A stretch of 64,000 nucleotides of DNA from Telopea speciosissima (taxonomy: Eukaryota; Streptophyta; Magnoliopsida; Proteales; Proteaceae). Made by a program: the position numbers and the translations under genes. The notes under the pieces were generated by a model. It was not told where the DNA came from. It searched no databases and saw only the letters and a program-made list of their open reading frames with translations. Numbering within the stretch: the stretch's first letter is position 1; each line of letters opens with the position of its first letter. Positions 1 to 10,945 of the stretch are shown here, piece by piece. The DNA lies in contig NC_057917.1 of the NCBI RefSeq assembly GCF_018873765.1, forward strand, positions 53,003,464 to 53,067,463, given 5' to 3'.

Positions 1-700
1 ATGCAAAATGAACGTGAAAAAATCAGTTTATTACTGTCGGTATCTTTTCAGAAAGAGATGCAAAAATGAGAAATTGCAGGGTTCCACAATGCAAACTACA
101 AGTGCTAGAGGAAGGACCCCTAAGATTCATGAGGAGAAAATAGTAACTTTGAACTGTTGGGTTCCCCAAGAATATCAAAAAAATCGACTAATGGTTTATG
201 TAGGACATTGAAGAGTAGTTTCTGCATAGGCTTGATCAATTGTTTTGCTCAAAGATATTAATTCACATACAAACAATTTTATTAAGAAAAAACTGATATG
301 TTAGTAGTTTTCACAGCTACTACAGTCATATCTGTGATTGGAGAAACATACACAAGACAATGATGCATCAACCTAAGGTGTCTTAATTATGATAAGCTTC
401 TCTGAGTTACTTCATTTAGTACCATATATTCATATTTTCACCTCTGCAACCTCATTTTGACCTTCAACTTCTAAATCAAGTACACATTTGAACCATACCA
501 CAGACAAGATTCAAAACCTGTTCTTAGCAACTACAACATGGTTGTGTGGTGTGAGGTCTTTCCTTGTGTTAATGAGGCCAGCATTTTTAAATCAGGAGCA
601 GAGTGGATAGTTGGACTATCCTTAAACATGAATTCAAGTCAGTCTGGTCATTGACCCAAATTACTTAAAAGAAGAGGATCCTAGCAGAGATATCTTGTCG
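1..700. other. intergenic, nothing recognised
   Basis: AT-rich sequence with only short chance reading frames. No conserved protein motif, RNA gene or terminal repeat was seen. Confidence 0.5.
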
Positions 701-1029
701 GCAGGAGGTTTTGAGGGAAGTGACTTGTCAAGGGACTTGGGAGCTCCTAGACATTGGGAGAAGAGTCTATGGGAGCATCGAGGGAGTCAGCACGTTGCAG
801 AATGGTACAGGCGCCGGGACCATTGGTCCTAGCAGAGGGAAGGATAGATGGGAGATGAGGGGGCGCATTGGAGTAACCGATGGGGGAACCAGAAGCGGGT
901 TTTCACTGATTAGGGTGCTGGCGCCTACTTCTCTGACGGCCTCGCAAGGGAGAGGTGGGAGGACCAATCGAAGGCAGAGGGATGGGAGGAGCAGGTTATA
1001 AGGTGTGGGGATGGCTGGAGGTTTCAGAG

Positions 1030-1775
1030 GCAAAGGGGATGGGAGCTTGGGTAGCTTCAGCTAAGCCAAGCTGAGAAGGGTTATCATCAGTAGCAGGGGT
1101 TTAGGCAGACATTGAGTCGAGTTGTGGCTGAAAACTTTGCACACATTGTAATGAGGGGGTCTCCAATTGTATATGACCTCTTGCTCGAAGCTGTATCCTT
1201 CTCCATCAGAGATTGTGATGGAAGTGGGGGGGGGGGGGGTGGGTTTCATCAGCAAGGACGTCAACACAAATCCTGGCAAAGGCCAGATGTTCTTTCCTTT
1301 TCGTTATACCATCTGAAAATAGAGGGGTAGCTAGAACCGAGCCAACAAAACTCAGTCCGTCTGAGCACCAGTATTGCAAGGGAGCCTTGGAAGGGAGATC
1401 CACAACGGAATGGAGGTGAGATCAACTTTGCGAAGCTGGAGGCGACGATCCCATTGACGGAGGAAGATCGGCTTGCGATCAACCTGCCAAGGGCCACCTT
1501 CAAGGACACGAATCTGGTCTCCTTCCTTAGAAAATTTGAAGATGAAAAATCCGCTATCTAACAGGTAAGTTTCCAATTGCCCTTGACTTCCAATTAAGTG
1601 GCCAACTAAGGAGTTGAACCAGAGTTTTGCCTTGTTAGCTAGGATCTCAGGAAGGCAACAAGCAATTTTTGAGTTGCCATCAGTGGCAGGGGGGGGGGGG
1701 AATAAAATGTAGCGGGAGACCTTCACCTGATGGCTCGGGGGCCTTGCTGAAGAGACTGGACCAAGCCATCCCACC
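1030..1775 (-). pseudogene. LINE ORF1 relic (DUF4283 plus zinc knuckle)
   Basis: Read on the minus strand, 1774 to 1352 encodes a DUF4283-like block: a LWFNSLVGHLIG stretch, then LLDSGFFIFKFS, then VLEGGPWQVDRKPIFLRQW and LDLTSIPLW-type residues. The similarity continues through frame changes at 1403-1206 (GLSFVGSVL, KRKEHLAFARIC) and 1279-1061 (YNWRPPHYNVC and a CKVFSHNSTQC knuckle). This order, DUF4283 followed by a CCHC-type knuckle, is that of ORF1 of plant LINEs and related non-LTR elements, where it serves as the RNA-binding, gag-like protein. The reading frame is broken at least twice and no reverse transcriptase is adjacent, so this is a dead fragment. Proline-rich sequence on both sides (about 770-1030 and 1860-1930) may be the low-complexity flanks of the same ORF1. 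Confidence 0.8.
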
Positions 1776-1930
1776 CTAAGGGGTAGGGGCAGCAGGGGAC
1801 GAGAGGGGGAAGGGAGAGGAGGCTCTAGGAGGAGGTAGTGAGGGTGAGGGAGGAGAGGAGGTTAAGGAGGCGGAGGGCCTGGGAGGTGGAGGCACCGTCC
1901 CAGGCAGGCCAGCCATGGAGGCTGGCGGAT

Positions 1931-4129
1931 AGGGGGAAGGGGAGAGGTCAGACCATGGAAGGGCGAAGAGGAGAAAGTTGAAATTCCATAAGTCTTAATA
2001 TGATAAAACATTGCTAAGAACCAAAAGAGCGGTAAAATATTCGTATGTTTTAATGTCCAAAAATTTATTTCCATTCATAGTGATTTTAAACAACATTTGC
2101 GCACACCAAATTAAGTTTGGAAAGCTTTCCAACAAATCCAAGATTAAATCTGATTTATATTGAAAGAGTTATGTTCCGGTCAAACCTTATTCGATACCAT
2201 GTCCAAAAACAATATACACCATCAAACTTGGGTCAAAACCACGAGTATTATTGTGAGTGTTTTCTATGTGAAACTAATGCATGGATTGGATTCAAAATGT
2301 CAAAAATAGGCAGCACAACAAGAAACAGGGCAAAAAAACTTCAGGTCTCAAAAACAAGGTTTTGAGATAGCCTAGAGAAAGTACAAGGTTTCGACCGAGA
2401 ATCCGAGATATGGTCGAAACCTAGGAAATCTCATAATGTAAGACAGGATTGCAGGTTCAACCAGTCCCAAAACAGGATCTAGAATCAAGGGAATGGTTCA
2501 GCTCGATGGGTTAGGGCTGGGATGGTTTGATAGGTTAGGGTTTAGGTCAGGGGTTAGGTTTAATATGAGGGAATAGGTTCTGGGATAGCAAGGAGGTCAA
2601 GGGAGTAAGCAAACAAATCTGCAGCAGGGTGTTCACCTCTGCCAATTTGCGTCGCAGGCTAAGAAATAGGGTTTTGAAGGATTTTGTGAGACTTCCTGTG
2701 GAAGACAACCCGCAGGTCAGATGGAGCTGAAAGTGGGATCAAGTGGAAGCCATAGGTGGGGGATTATGTGGTCAAAAGATTGAAAAGAGGTGATGGCTGG
2801 ATAGGGCAGGAGAAAGGGGGGAATGGAATAAGAAAGTAGGGCAAATAGGCACAAACTAGTCACAGCAGCGAGGGAGGAGCAGCAGTGTGTCTCGGTTGGT
2901 GTAGAGGGATCTTCTAGGGGCTTGATAGCTTGTAGGATATGAAGAACATCAAGTTAAAGTGACCTCCTGGGCTTCCCACCGCAAGGAGTCAGCCAGATCA
3001 TACACCAGCTCCTTCGTCCATGGATCAAACACCAAAGAAAAACACTTCAATGGAAGCAAAGCTTGACAGCAATATTAGAGGGTAAAATCATGGCCTGTAT
3101 GGCCTCTTGGGTAGTTTTTATAGACAGCAATAAAGCGGGAATGGCAAGGGAACAAAATTAGAAAGTCCTAAAAATTAAAAACTTCCAATCTTGACCCTTG
3201 CTTGAGTTACAAGACACAATCAGCTACTAAACTTATGTGACCTTCTAATCCTTGTCACATACTAATTATGAAAATAGAAACTAACTCCATACAATGAAAA
3301 TAGAAAGTAAGACTGCTAACTTGGTCCACAAGACTGACCATGACTTCAACTAGACCAACTGAACCAACCGGTTGATTGGTTCATTACATGACCCACAATT
3401 AAAAACATAGAAAACCCAATAGAACCATGGGCTACTGCTGGACAGTAGCCTATTCAAAATCGTGGCTGCTGCCTTATACTTCATCTTCTTCTTCCTTGAA
3501 TACACTCCCAGCCATCATCTCGATTTCTGGCTGGTTGAAACCAGTGTCAGCACCGAGTTCTTGAACCTTTGTTGATCCTCTTAATAGACAACTGAAATTT
3601 CTTAGTTTCGAGGAATACACCTAAATCAAATGGATTACATTTGGTAGTGTGAAAATTTTTGAAACATCACCTTTTTTACTAGAAAGCAAAATCTACATTT
3701 ACCAAGAGAGAAATCAGTTTAGCCATTGAGTTATTTTTCCCAAATATAATAAATATATTTTATGTCTTACAAAGATGAAAGGATATTATGAATTCATTCC
3801 TCATAAATGAAATAAGGGGGACACGAATGTAAAGTGAGTTCTTTGGGCTTACATTATCTGGTTGGTTCACACAACTCAATGATAGAACCAGGTCATGTAC
3901 ATCTGGGATTCTTCCTAGACATGTTTCCAGTCAGGTTTGAAAATATTGAATTGGGCAATGCAAGTGAAAAATCCAAACCAAAAGAAGCATTGGTTTAAAT
4001 CAGTAAGCAGTAAATTGTTTTTGCTGAATCCATTTTCTAAATTGACCGCGAAACCAAATGGTTGGTATAAGAAGCTAGATGATCAAGATAAGAAATAGAT
4101 AGGCCCTGTGATGCAGTTGAGTCACCTTA
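1931..4129. other. intergenic, probably old repeats
   Basis: No coding motif was found. The stretch 2380-2640 has short G-rich near-repeats built on variants of GGTTAGGG. The stretch 2930-3480 looks like decayed retroelement non-coding sequence, but no paired terminal repeat could be found in the window. Confidence 0.4.
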
Positions 4130-4530
4130 ATTTACTAGAAATAAGCCTTGGGTTGGGTTAAATATGTGTGGGACCTTTACTACAATGGGTTTTCTTTGTA
4201 ATGAGCATATAATAATGGTAGAGTTTTGGCATATGGGATTAGTTCAGTTAGTGTCTTCATTTCTTTGTTATTTCAGTTTCCTACTCAGGTTAGGTTACCT
4301 TATTAGTTAAGGATTGGATTAGGCCTTTTCTTTTAGTGTAGGAATCAGTTTTTGAGTCATCTATATAAGTTTGTAAGGGAGGCCAGCATTGTACACGAAT
4401 TTTGATTAATGAAAAGCCTTCGCTGCTCTTCTTCTCCAATGGTGAAGAATCTTTGTGTGTGATCAAGGAATCCTTGTGTTTGATTAAGGCTGGTTGGTGT
4501 TTGATCCATCCAACCACCTTGCGGTGTGAA
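4130..4530. repeat. possible LTR-like repeat fragment
   Basis: The block beginning at 4143 (CCTTGGGTTGGGTTAAATAT) recurs in diverged form at about 7708-7765 (CCTTGGGTTGGGTTACATAT), so it is repetitive. The following sequence has a TATATAAG box at about 4362 and then an AATGAAAAGC-type region, which resembles the R region of a plant LTR. No partner LTR, primer-binding site or target duplication is visible, so the class is uncertain. Confidence 0.35.
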
Positions 4531-5222
4531 GCCCAGGTGTTTTTCTATCTTATTTATTCTTCTATCTTCTTCCCATCCATCGATAATGTTACTGTTCTAA
4601 TTAATTTTATACAATTCATCTTCTAATACTTGCTGTTCTAGTTCCTGCAATTAATTCTGTTCAAGTTGAGATTCATATGCACGACTTTTTTTGCATGAAT
4701 TCTGATTAGACAATCCAGCCATTACAATCTGTCCAAATTTTGACCAACTGTTCTTCAATCCAAAAGAAAAACTCGATTCAAGTTTTATACAGATCAGACC
4801 TGCTGCTCTGTACTTATAGTGAAACCTCTATTCTGCCCCTGTTCCTACATGTTGTTGTTTTACTGTTCTAAACTCTGAATCAATTTGCTGTGAATACTAT
4901 TTTGTTTTGGCTGATTTTATTACTCTATGATCAGAATCAAATACTCAATATAATTCTGATCTCTGATAATTATTTCGATTGGACAAATTACTAAAATGCC
5001 CTTCCCTTGGTACTACTAGGATTAGTTCATATTTTCGGATCCAGCCTTTTGGATCATCCTCAGATTTTCAGCAGCTATTCCACCCCCCAAGTACTGAACT
5101 CGATTTGAGTTTCATCCCCATCTATCCATCTGATTTTGAGTTATCCACCCTAATCTGGACTTATTCTTTGATAAAGATCTTGTTATTTGGTACTGTATTG
5201 ATCTTTTAAATACAGTTACATT

Positions 5223-6519
5223 CATAGTTAGTAAGTTCGGGTACGGTAATAATACGGGTATGGATATGTATGGCAATCATACAGGAACGGATACGTACGG
5301 CAATTAATCGGCCCATACGGCAATAGCACGTTTTAAAAATTCCAGCACAATAAAACACATACGGCAATGATATGGAACGTGTTTTAATACGGTTGCTCTG
5401 TAAAAGTCGGGAGCAAAAATAAGGGCTTATCCTAGTAAAAGTCAAGGAGCAAACTGACTTTTTGGCAATCAAATTCTAATCTCTCAAGCCTTCATGAACA
5501 CTTAAAACCAATATGACTTTGCAATTTGAAATCATTTCTCATTCTTTTGGATATCTACATCTAATATTAATTAAGTTTAACCATGTCTATCAAAACAAAT
5601 GTTGATAAGTAATCCATCAACCACAATCTAACATAGCAAATAATAGCATGTATCAGTCAAAATAATAATAATAATAATGAGTAGACAACCATTTAACAAA
5701 TCAAAATATCATCATTGATATTATCTCATCAAACAAGACAATCCACAAAACATTATCTATAACAAGAAAATATGTATATCGTCCATCACATAACCCATGA
5801 AATCCACAAAATATAGTTCATTCCATAAAAAAGAAACAGAATTCAGTGATTCTTCCAAGTATTTAGCTTTGATGAATCCAAATTCCAGACTAACATAAAC
5901 CCTATGCAGAGAATCGAGAAAATAATAAGGTCACAAGCAATGAAGCAAAGAAAATAACAATTGAAGAAAAATAATAAATAAAAGAAAAAAGAAGAAAGGG
6001 ATCACCCTGCACCATGAATAAAAAACAACTAACACATATTTAAAAAAAAAAAAAACCTAGTTCGTGAAGAACTGCAGATCTGTATAAATCTTATCAACAC
6101 AAACACAGAGAGAGAGAGAGAGAGAAAGATGAAAGATACCTGGAATTGATGGATATGGACTAGAACTAGAGTCTTCGAGGTTGATCAGAGAACCAGAGTG
6201 CTTTCCCTGACTGTGAGAGTAGATGGTTTGCTAGAACGAGAGTCTTCAGGTTTCAGATTTAGGGGTTTTCTCACCGGCTTTTGGACTTTTAGGTTTTCGG
6301 TTTTTTTTATTTTTTATTTTTTTTATTTAATTAAAACTCATAAATATGTATTAATACGCGATTAATACGGAAATTTATACGGCAATTAATACAGTGTTTC
6401 TTTAGAGTCGCGTATAAAATTGTACTACCTGATAGAATATGGTAAGAGTTGGATTTTTTATTCATACGGTCAAATACACGTATTAATATGGCAATTAATA
6501 CGCAAACTTACTAACTATG
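5223..6519. mobile_element. hAT-like non-autonomous DNA element
   Basis: The element begins CATAGTTAGTAAGTT and ends in the near-perfect inverted complement (AACTTACTAACTATG). It is flanked by identical 8-bp direct repeats GTTACATT at 5215-5222 and 6520-6527. Many short subterminal motifs of the type ATACGGCAAT lie within about 180 bp of both ends. An 8-bp duplication with CA..TG ends and subterminal motifs is typical of the hAT superfamily. No transposase is encoded; the inside is AT-rich with a (GA)n tract near 6108-6124, so this is a 1.3-kb deletion derivative that would depend on a transposase supplied elsewhere. Confidence 0.85.
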
Positions 6520-6529
6520 GTTACATTAC

Positions 6530-7529
6530 CCTGTATTCCATTAAATTTTATCCTCTCCCCCCACCCTCCAAATCTCCTTTAAAAGGAAATGATGACGTAT
6601 GAAATCATGGGGTACAGACAACTAATTCAAAAATTATTAAATGAAGCCCACCATAGGAGCATAGATTAAGAACAATCACTAGTTCTGGTAAAAGATTATG
6701 AATGCTCTCATCAAAATAGGTCAGTTAAAGAGGATAAAAAAAAAAAAAACTATAGTTGGTAAGGTTACTTCTCCTAGCTGAGCAGTGACCGGTGAACAAA
6801 TCCTGCCTTCACATGGGAGGTTGGATTGAGATAGGGTTATGGGATGGGGGGGTTGATTGTGCTCCAAGGGATTGAACATATGAAAAATTCTATGAAACTA
6901 TGGGAGAGAGGAGCAAATATTAAAACAAAAACAAGAGTATCAGAAAACTATTTTAGCTTCAAGAACCAACCATCGAGGGTTTCCTCTAACTAAGGAAAAA
7001 AGATGGGGAAAAAATTATGGAGAAGGGGATTGATCTTGGGATAATCTTCACTCATAAAAGAAACCAATGATAGGACCTTTGGAAAGAATTTTGAGAGTTT
7101 TGGATACAAAGCAACAATTAAAGACATCTGTGAAGGAGCTCTACTACATGAACAAGCTATAAGAGAAACACAGAAATTTCCAATCATAATAGACCTATGA
7201 CAGAGTCATCTTTAAGCCCATGATATTCCTGATTCATGATGGATGGATTAACTACACCAAATATGAGGAAGTCCCATGGTGTACATACTGTTCTTCATGA
7301 CACTTTTGATTGAGGAGATTAGAAATGAGTACATGCAAAGCTGTAAGTATGATGGACATTTAAGAATTAAAATGATTCAAAATAAGATGGGCAAAGAGGA
7401 AGTATATGAAAGTAACTTCAGTGGAGACAATATCAAAAAGGAAAATGTAATTGATCAATAGATATCCCAAAGTTACCGTTCTCTATATGTTGAATTAATT
7501 AACCATATAGGAAATAAAAGTCTTAAGAG
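6530..7529. other. intergenic, nothing recognised
   Basis: AT-rich. The short reading frames on either strand (for example 6990-7187 minus and 7276-7461 plus) show no family resemblance and are not supported. Confidence 0.4.
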
Positions 7530-7535
7530 GACGGA

Positions 7536-7698
7536 CCTCGGCACAACAAGGTTGCTCCATTGAGACCTAGTGATCACGGGTTTGAGTCAGGAAACAGCCT
7601 CTTAGTGAAGTGGGGGTAAGGCTGCGTACATTATGACCCTCCCCAGACCCTGCAGTGGCGGCAACCTTGTGCATTGGGTACACCCTTTTTTTATAGGG
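7536..7698 (+). mobile_element. Au-type SINE
   Basis: The sequence has the features of the plant Au SINE family: a tRNA-derived head with a B-box-like GGGTTTGAGTC at about 7579, then a body with TAAGGCTGCGTACATTATGA and CCCTCCCCAGACC, a 3' part ending in TGCATTGGGTACACCC, and a short T-run. SINEs are transcribed by RNA polymerase III and mobilised by LINE proteins. Target duplications were not clear. A second copy of only the 3' body is present at 22414-22468. Confidence 0.85.
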
Positions 7699-7699
7699 G

Positions 7700-8060
7700 A
7701 TAGAAGCCTTGGGTTGGGTTACATATGTGTTGAGACTTTTGTCCAATAGGTTTTCATTATAATAGGCTACTTTAATGGACCTAAAACATGGGTAGGAGAT
7801 AGGAAAACGGAATTACTTGGGGTTCTCAGTAGTTATTTTCTATTTCACTTCTTATTAACTATTTTATCTTAACTTTAGTAGGATTAGTTTGATGTTAACA
7901 ATCCATCTTATGCCTTAACTTTTTTTCTATCTTTACCTTATCTCTATCTCTAGAATCAGTCTTTTAGTAAGATAGGTTGTTTATTATTATTTTCTTTTGC
8001 ACAAAGTTATCTGTAATCAATTCTGATGCTATCCGACTTGACTTAAATCACATTAAAAAA
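7700..8060. other. AT-rich non-coding spacer
   Basis: Contains the diverged second copy of the 4143 repeat (7708-7765) followed by T-rich sequence up to the edge of the Gypsy fragment. No gene was seen. Confidence 0.4.
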
Positions 8061-8062
8061 AG

Positions 8063-8645
8063 AAGTAAAGGACATAGGCCTCCCCAACGATTTGAAGTAA
8101 TACGATATCGTTGAGCATGTTCCTCTTCACTTTTGGGGTAGACCAGGATATCGTCGATAAATACGATGACATACTTGTTTAGTACGTCGTGGAATACCCT
8201 GTTCATCATATCCATGAACGCAACTGGGGCGTTGGTTAATCCGAATGACAACACCAAGAATTCGTAGTGTCCGTATCGGGTTCTAAACACCGTCTAGTGA
8301 ATGTCGCTACCCTTGATCTTCAACTGATTGTACCTAGACCGAAGATCAATCTTAGAGAAAACCCTTGCACCTTGCAATTGATCAAACAGGTCATCGATGC
8401 GTGGCAATGGGTATCGGTTCTTGATTGTGAGTTTGTTCAGCTCCCGATAGTTGATGCACATTCGCATGCTTCCATCCTTCTTCTTCACGAACAACACAGG
8501 TGCTCCCCAAGGAGACACGCTTGGTCGAATAAGTCCCTTCTTCAGTAAATCTTGCAATTGAATCTGCAGCTCTTTTAGCTCCACAGGCGCCATTCTGTAA
8601 GGTGCTACACCAGGAACTAAGTTGATCGCGAACTCCGTTTCTGGC
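8063..8645 (-). pseudogene. Ty3/Gypsy reverse transcriptase fragment
   Basis: The minus-strand translation gives the N-terminal half of a Ty3/Gypsy reverse transcriptase: EFAINLVPG, then [65 protein letters not shown], a stop, then [14 protein letters not shown] and the catalytic [20 protein letters not shown]. The FIDD box is the polymerase active site. Sequence type matches the chromovirus-like branch of plant Gypsy elements. There is one in-frame stop near 8294, and similarity ends abruptly near 8063 just after the catalytic box, so thumb, RNase H and integrase are missing. Upstream it is joined directly to Copia gag at about 8646. Confidence 0.9.
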
Positions 8646-8649
8646 CATT

Positions 8650-9634
8650 AACATGCAACGGAAAGCTTGAAGTTCATCCGGAGTGAGCCTAATGTCTGTG
8701 GAAGGGGCTGCAGCAGTTTCAGTATGATTACCCTTGGACTTGGACTTCCACGACCACGTTTCACCTCAAAGTCAGCAGGTTTACCATGAAGTTTCCAGCA
8801 GTTGGCTTTAGTGTGATATGGTTTATGGTAGTGCTCACATTTAATGACCTCCTTAGAGGTATCTCCAATGTGAGAAGACCCATCAGATATGGAAGTAGAA
8901 CTTCAACCAGTTTGCAAGGCAGATCAGTCAATGGTAGGAGGATGAAGCATGGCAACCCGTCTATTTTTTCCAATATGAACCAGAGCATAAGACTGATCCA
9001 ATGTAGGAAAAGATGATCTGCTAAGGACTTGAACACGAATCTGATCGTATTCAGCATTCAAACCAGTCAGGAAGTCATAAACTCCAATCTTGTCACATGC
9101 TTGCTGTAGGCAGCAATGTTTGTTGCATTAGTGGGCTGGTAATCAGTGTAGTGATCCAAATGTTGCCACAAGCTACGAAGGGGGAGCATAGTACTGGGAG
9201 ATGGAAACTTCTTTTTGGGTGGTTTCATGAACTTTCTTGCGAAGTTCACACACCTGAGCATTGTTTCCAACCTGACCATAAGTCTCCTTCGCAGCAATCC
9301 ATATATGAGCAACAGTGTCTAATAGCAAATAACCACCGGCAAGGTCAGGTTGCACACAGTTAAGAAAGAAGGACATGACTTGGGAGTCATTTGAAATCCA
9401 TTGATCCTGAAGAGGACCAGCTGTAGAGTGCTTCTTGGCAGTCCCAGTGATGTGTCCAGTAAGACCGCAACCAGCAATAGTTAAGTAAGTAGACCTGGAC
9501 CACATCAGGTATTTAATGCCATCAAGTTTGATTGAGACAGCAAAGGGAAGATACTCATTCTGTGGCTGCCCATCAAGCCCAGAAGTAACAGTAGAAGTGT
9601 CAGACATTAGGGCACAAGAAAACACCAGATCCAC
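8650..9634 (-). pseudogene. Ty1/Copia gag relic
   Basis: The minus-strand frames give a plant Copia gag polyprotein: IKLDGIKYLMWSRS, GHITGTAKKHSTAGP, DQWISNDSQVMSFFLNCVQP, LLLDTVAHIWIAAKETYGQV, CELRKKVHETTQKEVSISQY. After a frame change near 9175 it continues LWQHLDHYTDYQP, and later reaches a zinc-knuckle-like CEHYHKPYHTKANCWKLHGKP segment near 8830-8770. The region after the knuckle ([18 protein letters not shown], about 8700-8650) is also typical of this gag type. Frameshifts mark it as non-functional. It belongs with the LTR and primer-binding site at 10300-10563. Confidence 0.88.
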
Positions 9635-10299
9635 TCAAATATGGAGAAAATCAATATCTTCAAAATCAGCTGTTGGAAACAGCTCAAACTTGGATCGAGT
9701 TCTTCTGTTGGTGAGGTGAATAACTCCCCCAAAAATTAGCTGCTGCTGATAAGGGATAGGTGAAATTGAGCTGTCAGGGTTTTAGGAGAAAACCCAAAAA
9801 AAAAAAGAAGAGAATATGTAGATAACCCCAAAAAACTTGGCAGAAAAGGCCACAGCTAGGATCCTCTTTTAGGGTAATGAAGACCTCCTCCAAAAAACCA
9901 GCTTTGATCAAAAAGGGGAAAGCTGAAATCGATGAAGTAAGGGTTTTGAAAAAAAAAACACCCAAGTCCTGAAATCAATAATTGGTCTTCAATCTTGCAA
10001 GCAATGATGGATGCTTCCACAGGAGCAGTACTTGATCTTCTATATATGATGTAGACTCAGTCTCCAAAAAAGAAGAATCGCAGAAGGGAGAAAGCACTCC
10101 AATCGATCCTTGCAGGGTTTGATGTTTTTATCTCATCGAGGTGGGAGATAGGGCAGCAACTAGATGCATAAGAATCACCTCATTAGTGCTGCCCTGTTAT
10201 GGTTTAGAAGGACAAAAGGAGGAAGAAGAGAAGGTGGAAGAAGAACGGTGAGATAAGAAGTTTGCGATAGAAGGAAGGAGAAGCTGAAATCAGATTTAA
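9635..10299 (-). mobile_element. Copia leader between primer site and gag
   Basis: Non-coding sequence between the gag start (about 9634) and the primer-binding site (10300-10313) of the minus-strand Copia relic. No separate gene was seen. Long leaders before gag are ordinary in this class. Confidence 0.6.
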
Positions 10300-10313
10300 T
10301 GGCTCTGATACCA
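10300..10313 (-). other. Copia primer-binding site
   Basis: On the minus strand this reads TGGTATCAGAGCCA, the standard complement of the 3' end of initiator methionine tRNA used by plant Copia elements, lying directly next to the LTR end at 10314. Confidence 0.9.
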
Positions 10314-10563
10314 TGTTAACAGCAGTGCTAAGGCTGAATGCTTGGATGATCAATGTGATCACCAAACCCTTATATTTATAATAAAGAGAGAATGGACAGA
10401 ATTACAATTAGGCCCCCTCATAGCCAACTCTACTAAATAAGTCGGCTATGGGGGAAAACCCCAAAATACCCTTTCGGGTTACATCACTAAACAATTATAT
10501 TTTAAATGTCCACAAGAAGAGTTACATCAATGTACTATTGAACAAGAATCAACCGTATTAACA
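10314..10563 (-). mobile_element. Copia LTR (5' LTR of minus-strand relic)
   Basis: A 250-bp segment bounded by TGTTAA and TTAACA, directly adjoining the primer-binding site, is the 5' LTR of the relic whose gag lies at 8650-9634. The matching 3' LTR is not seen to the left, where the element is replaced by Gypsy sequence. It sits within the second intron of the sterol desaturase gene, in the same orientation. Confidence 0.8.
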
Positions 10564-10945
10564 GGGATACATCACGCTAACTAACCTTTTAGATAACTTG
10601 AATTAATGATGACAGAAACAGCTCATACACCAACAAGAATAATCCCCATACACCAAGCACAGACTAAAAACCTATCTGCAAGTCTAAATTCATGCATTGA
10701 GTAAGATCTCCGTCAATGGTTTTGGAAATCATGGCACAGAACCCGAAAGGTAAAAAGAGTATAGAAAATTTTATGTATTTCAGTCTTATAGTTTGACAGA
10801 GTTTAGTAAAGTTTGATTCTTGAGTATCTTCATGTGAAGCCACTTAACCGCATGTTACAGCACGCACCTCTACAATGGAGACACAAAAATAAACCAGCAC
10901 ATGGATAACATGTAACGCATGAATTAAATAGGCAATAGAACGTAC

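Noticed and set aside
711-1001. Open frame on the plus strand over the LINE relic
   Set aside because: It is the complement of the proline-rich minus-strand flank of the LINE ORF1 and has no motif of its own.
7579-7589. Possible tRNA gene from a B-box-like GGGTTTGAGTC
   Set aside because: No cloverleaf can be formed around it; it is the internal promoter of a SINE.
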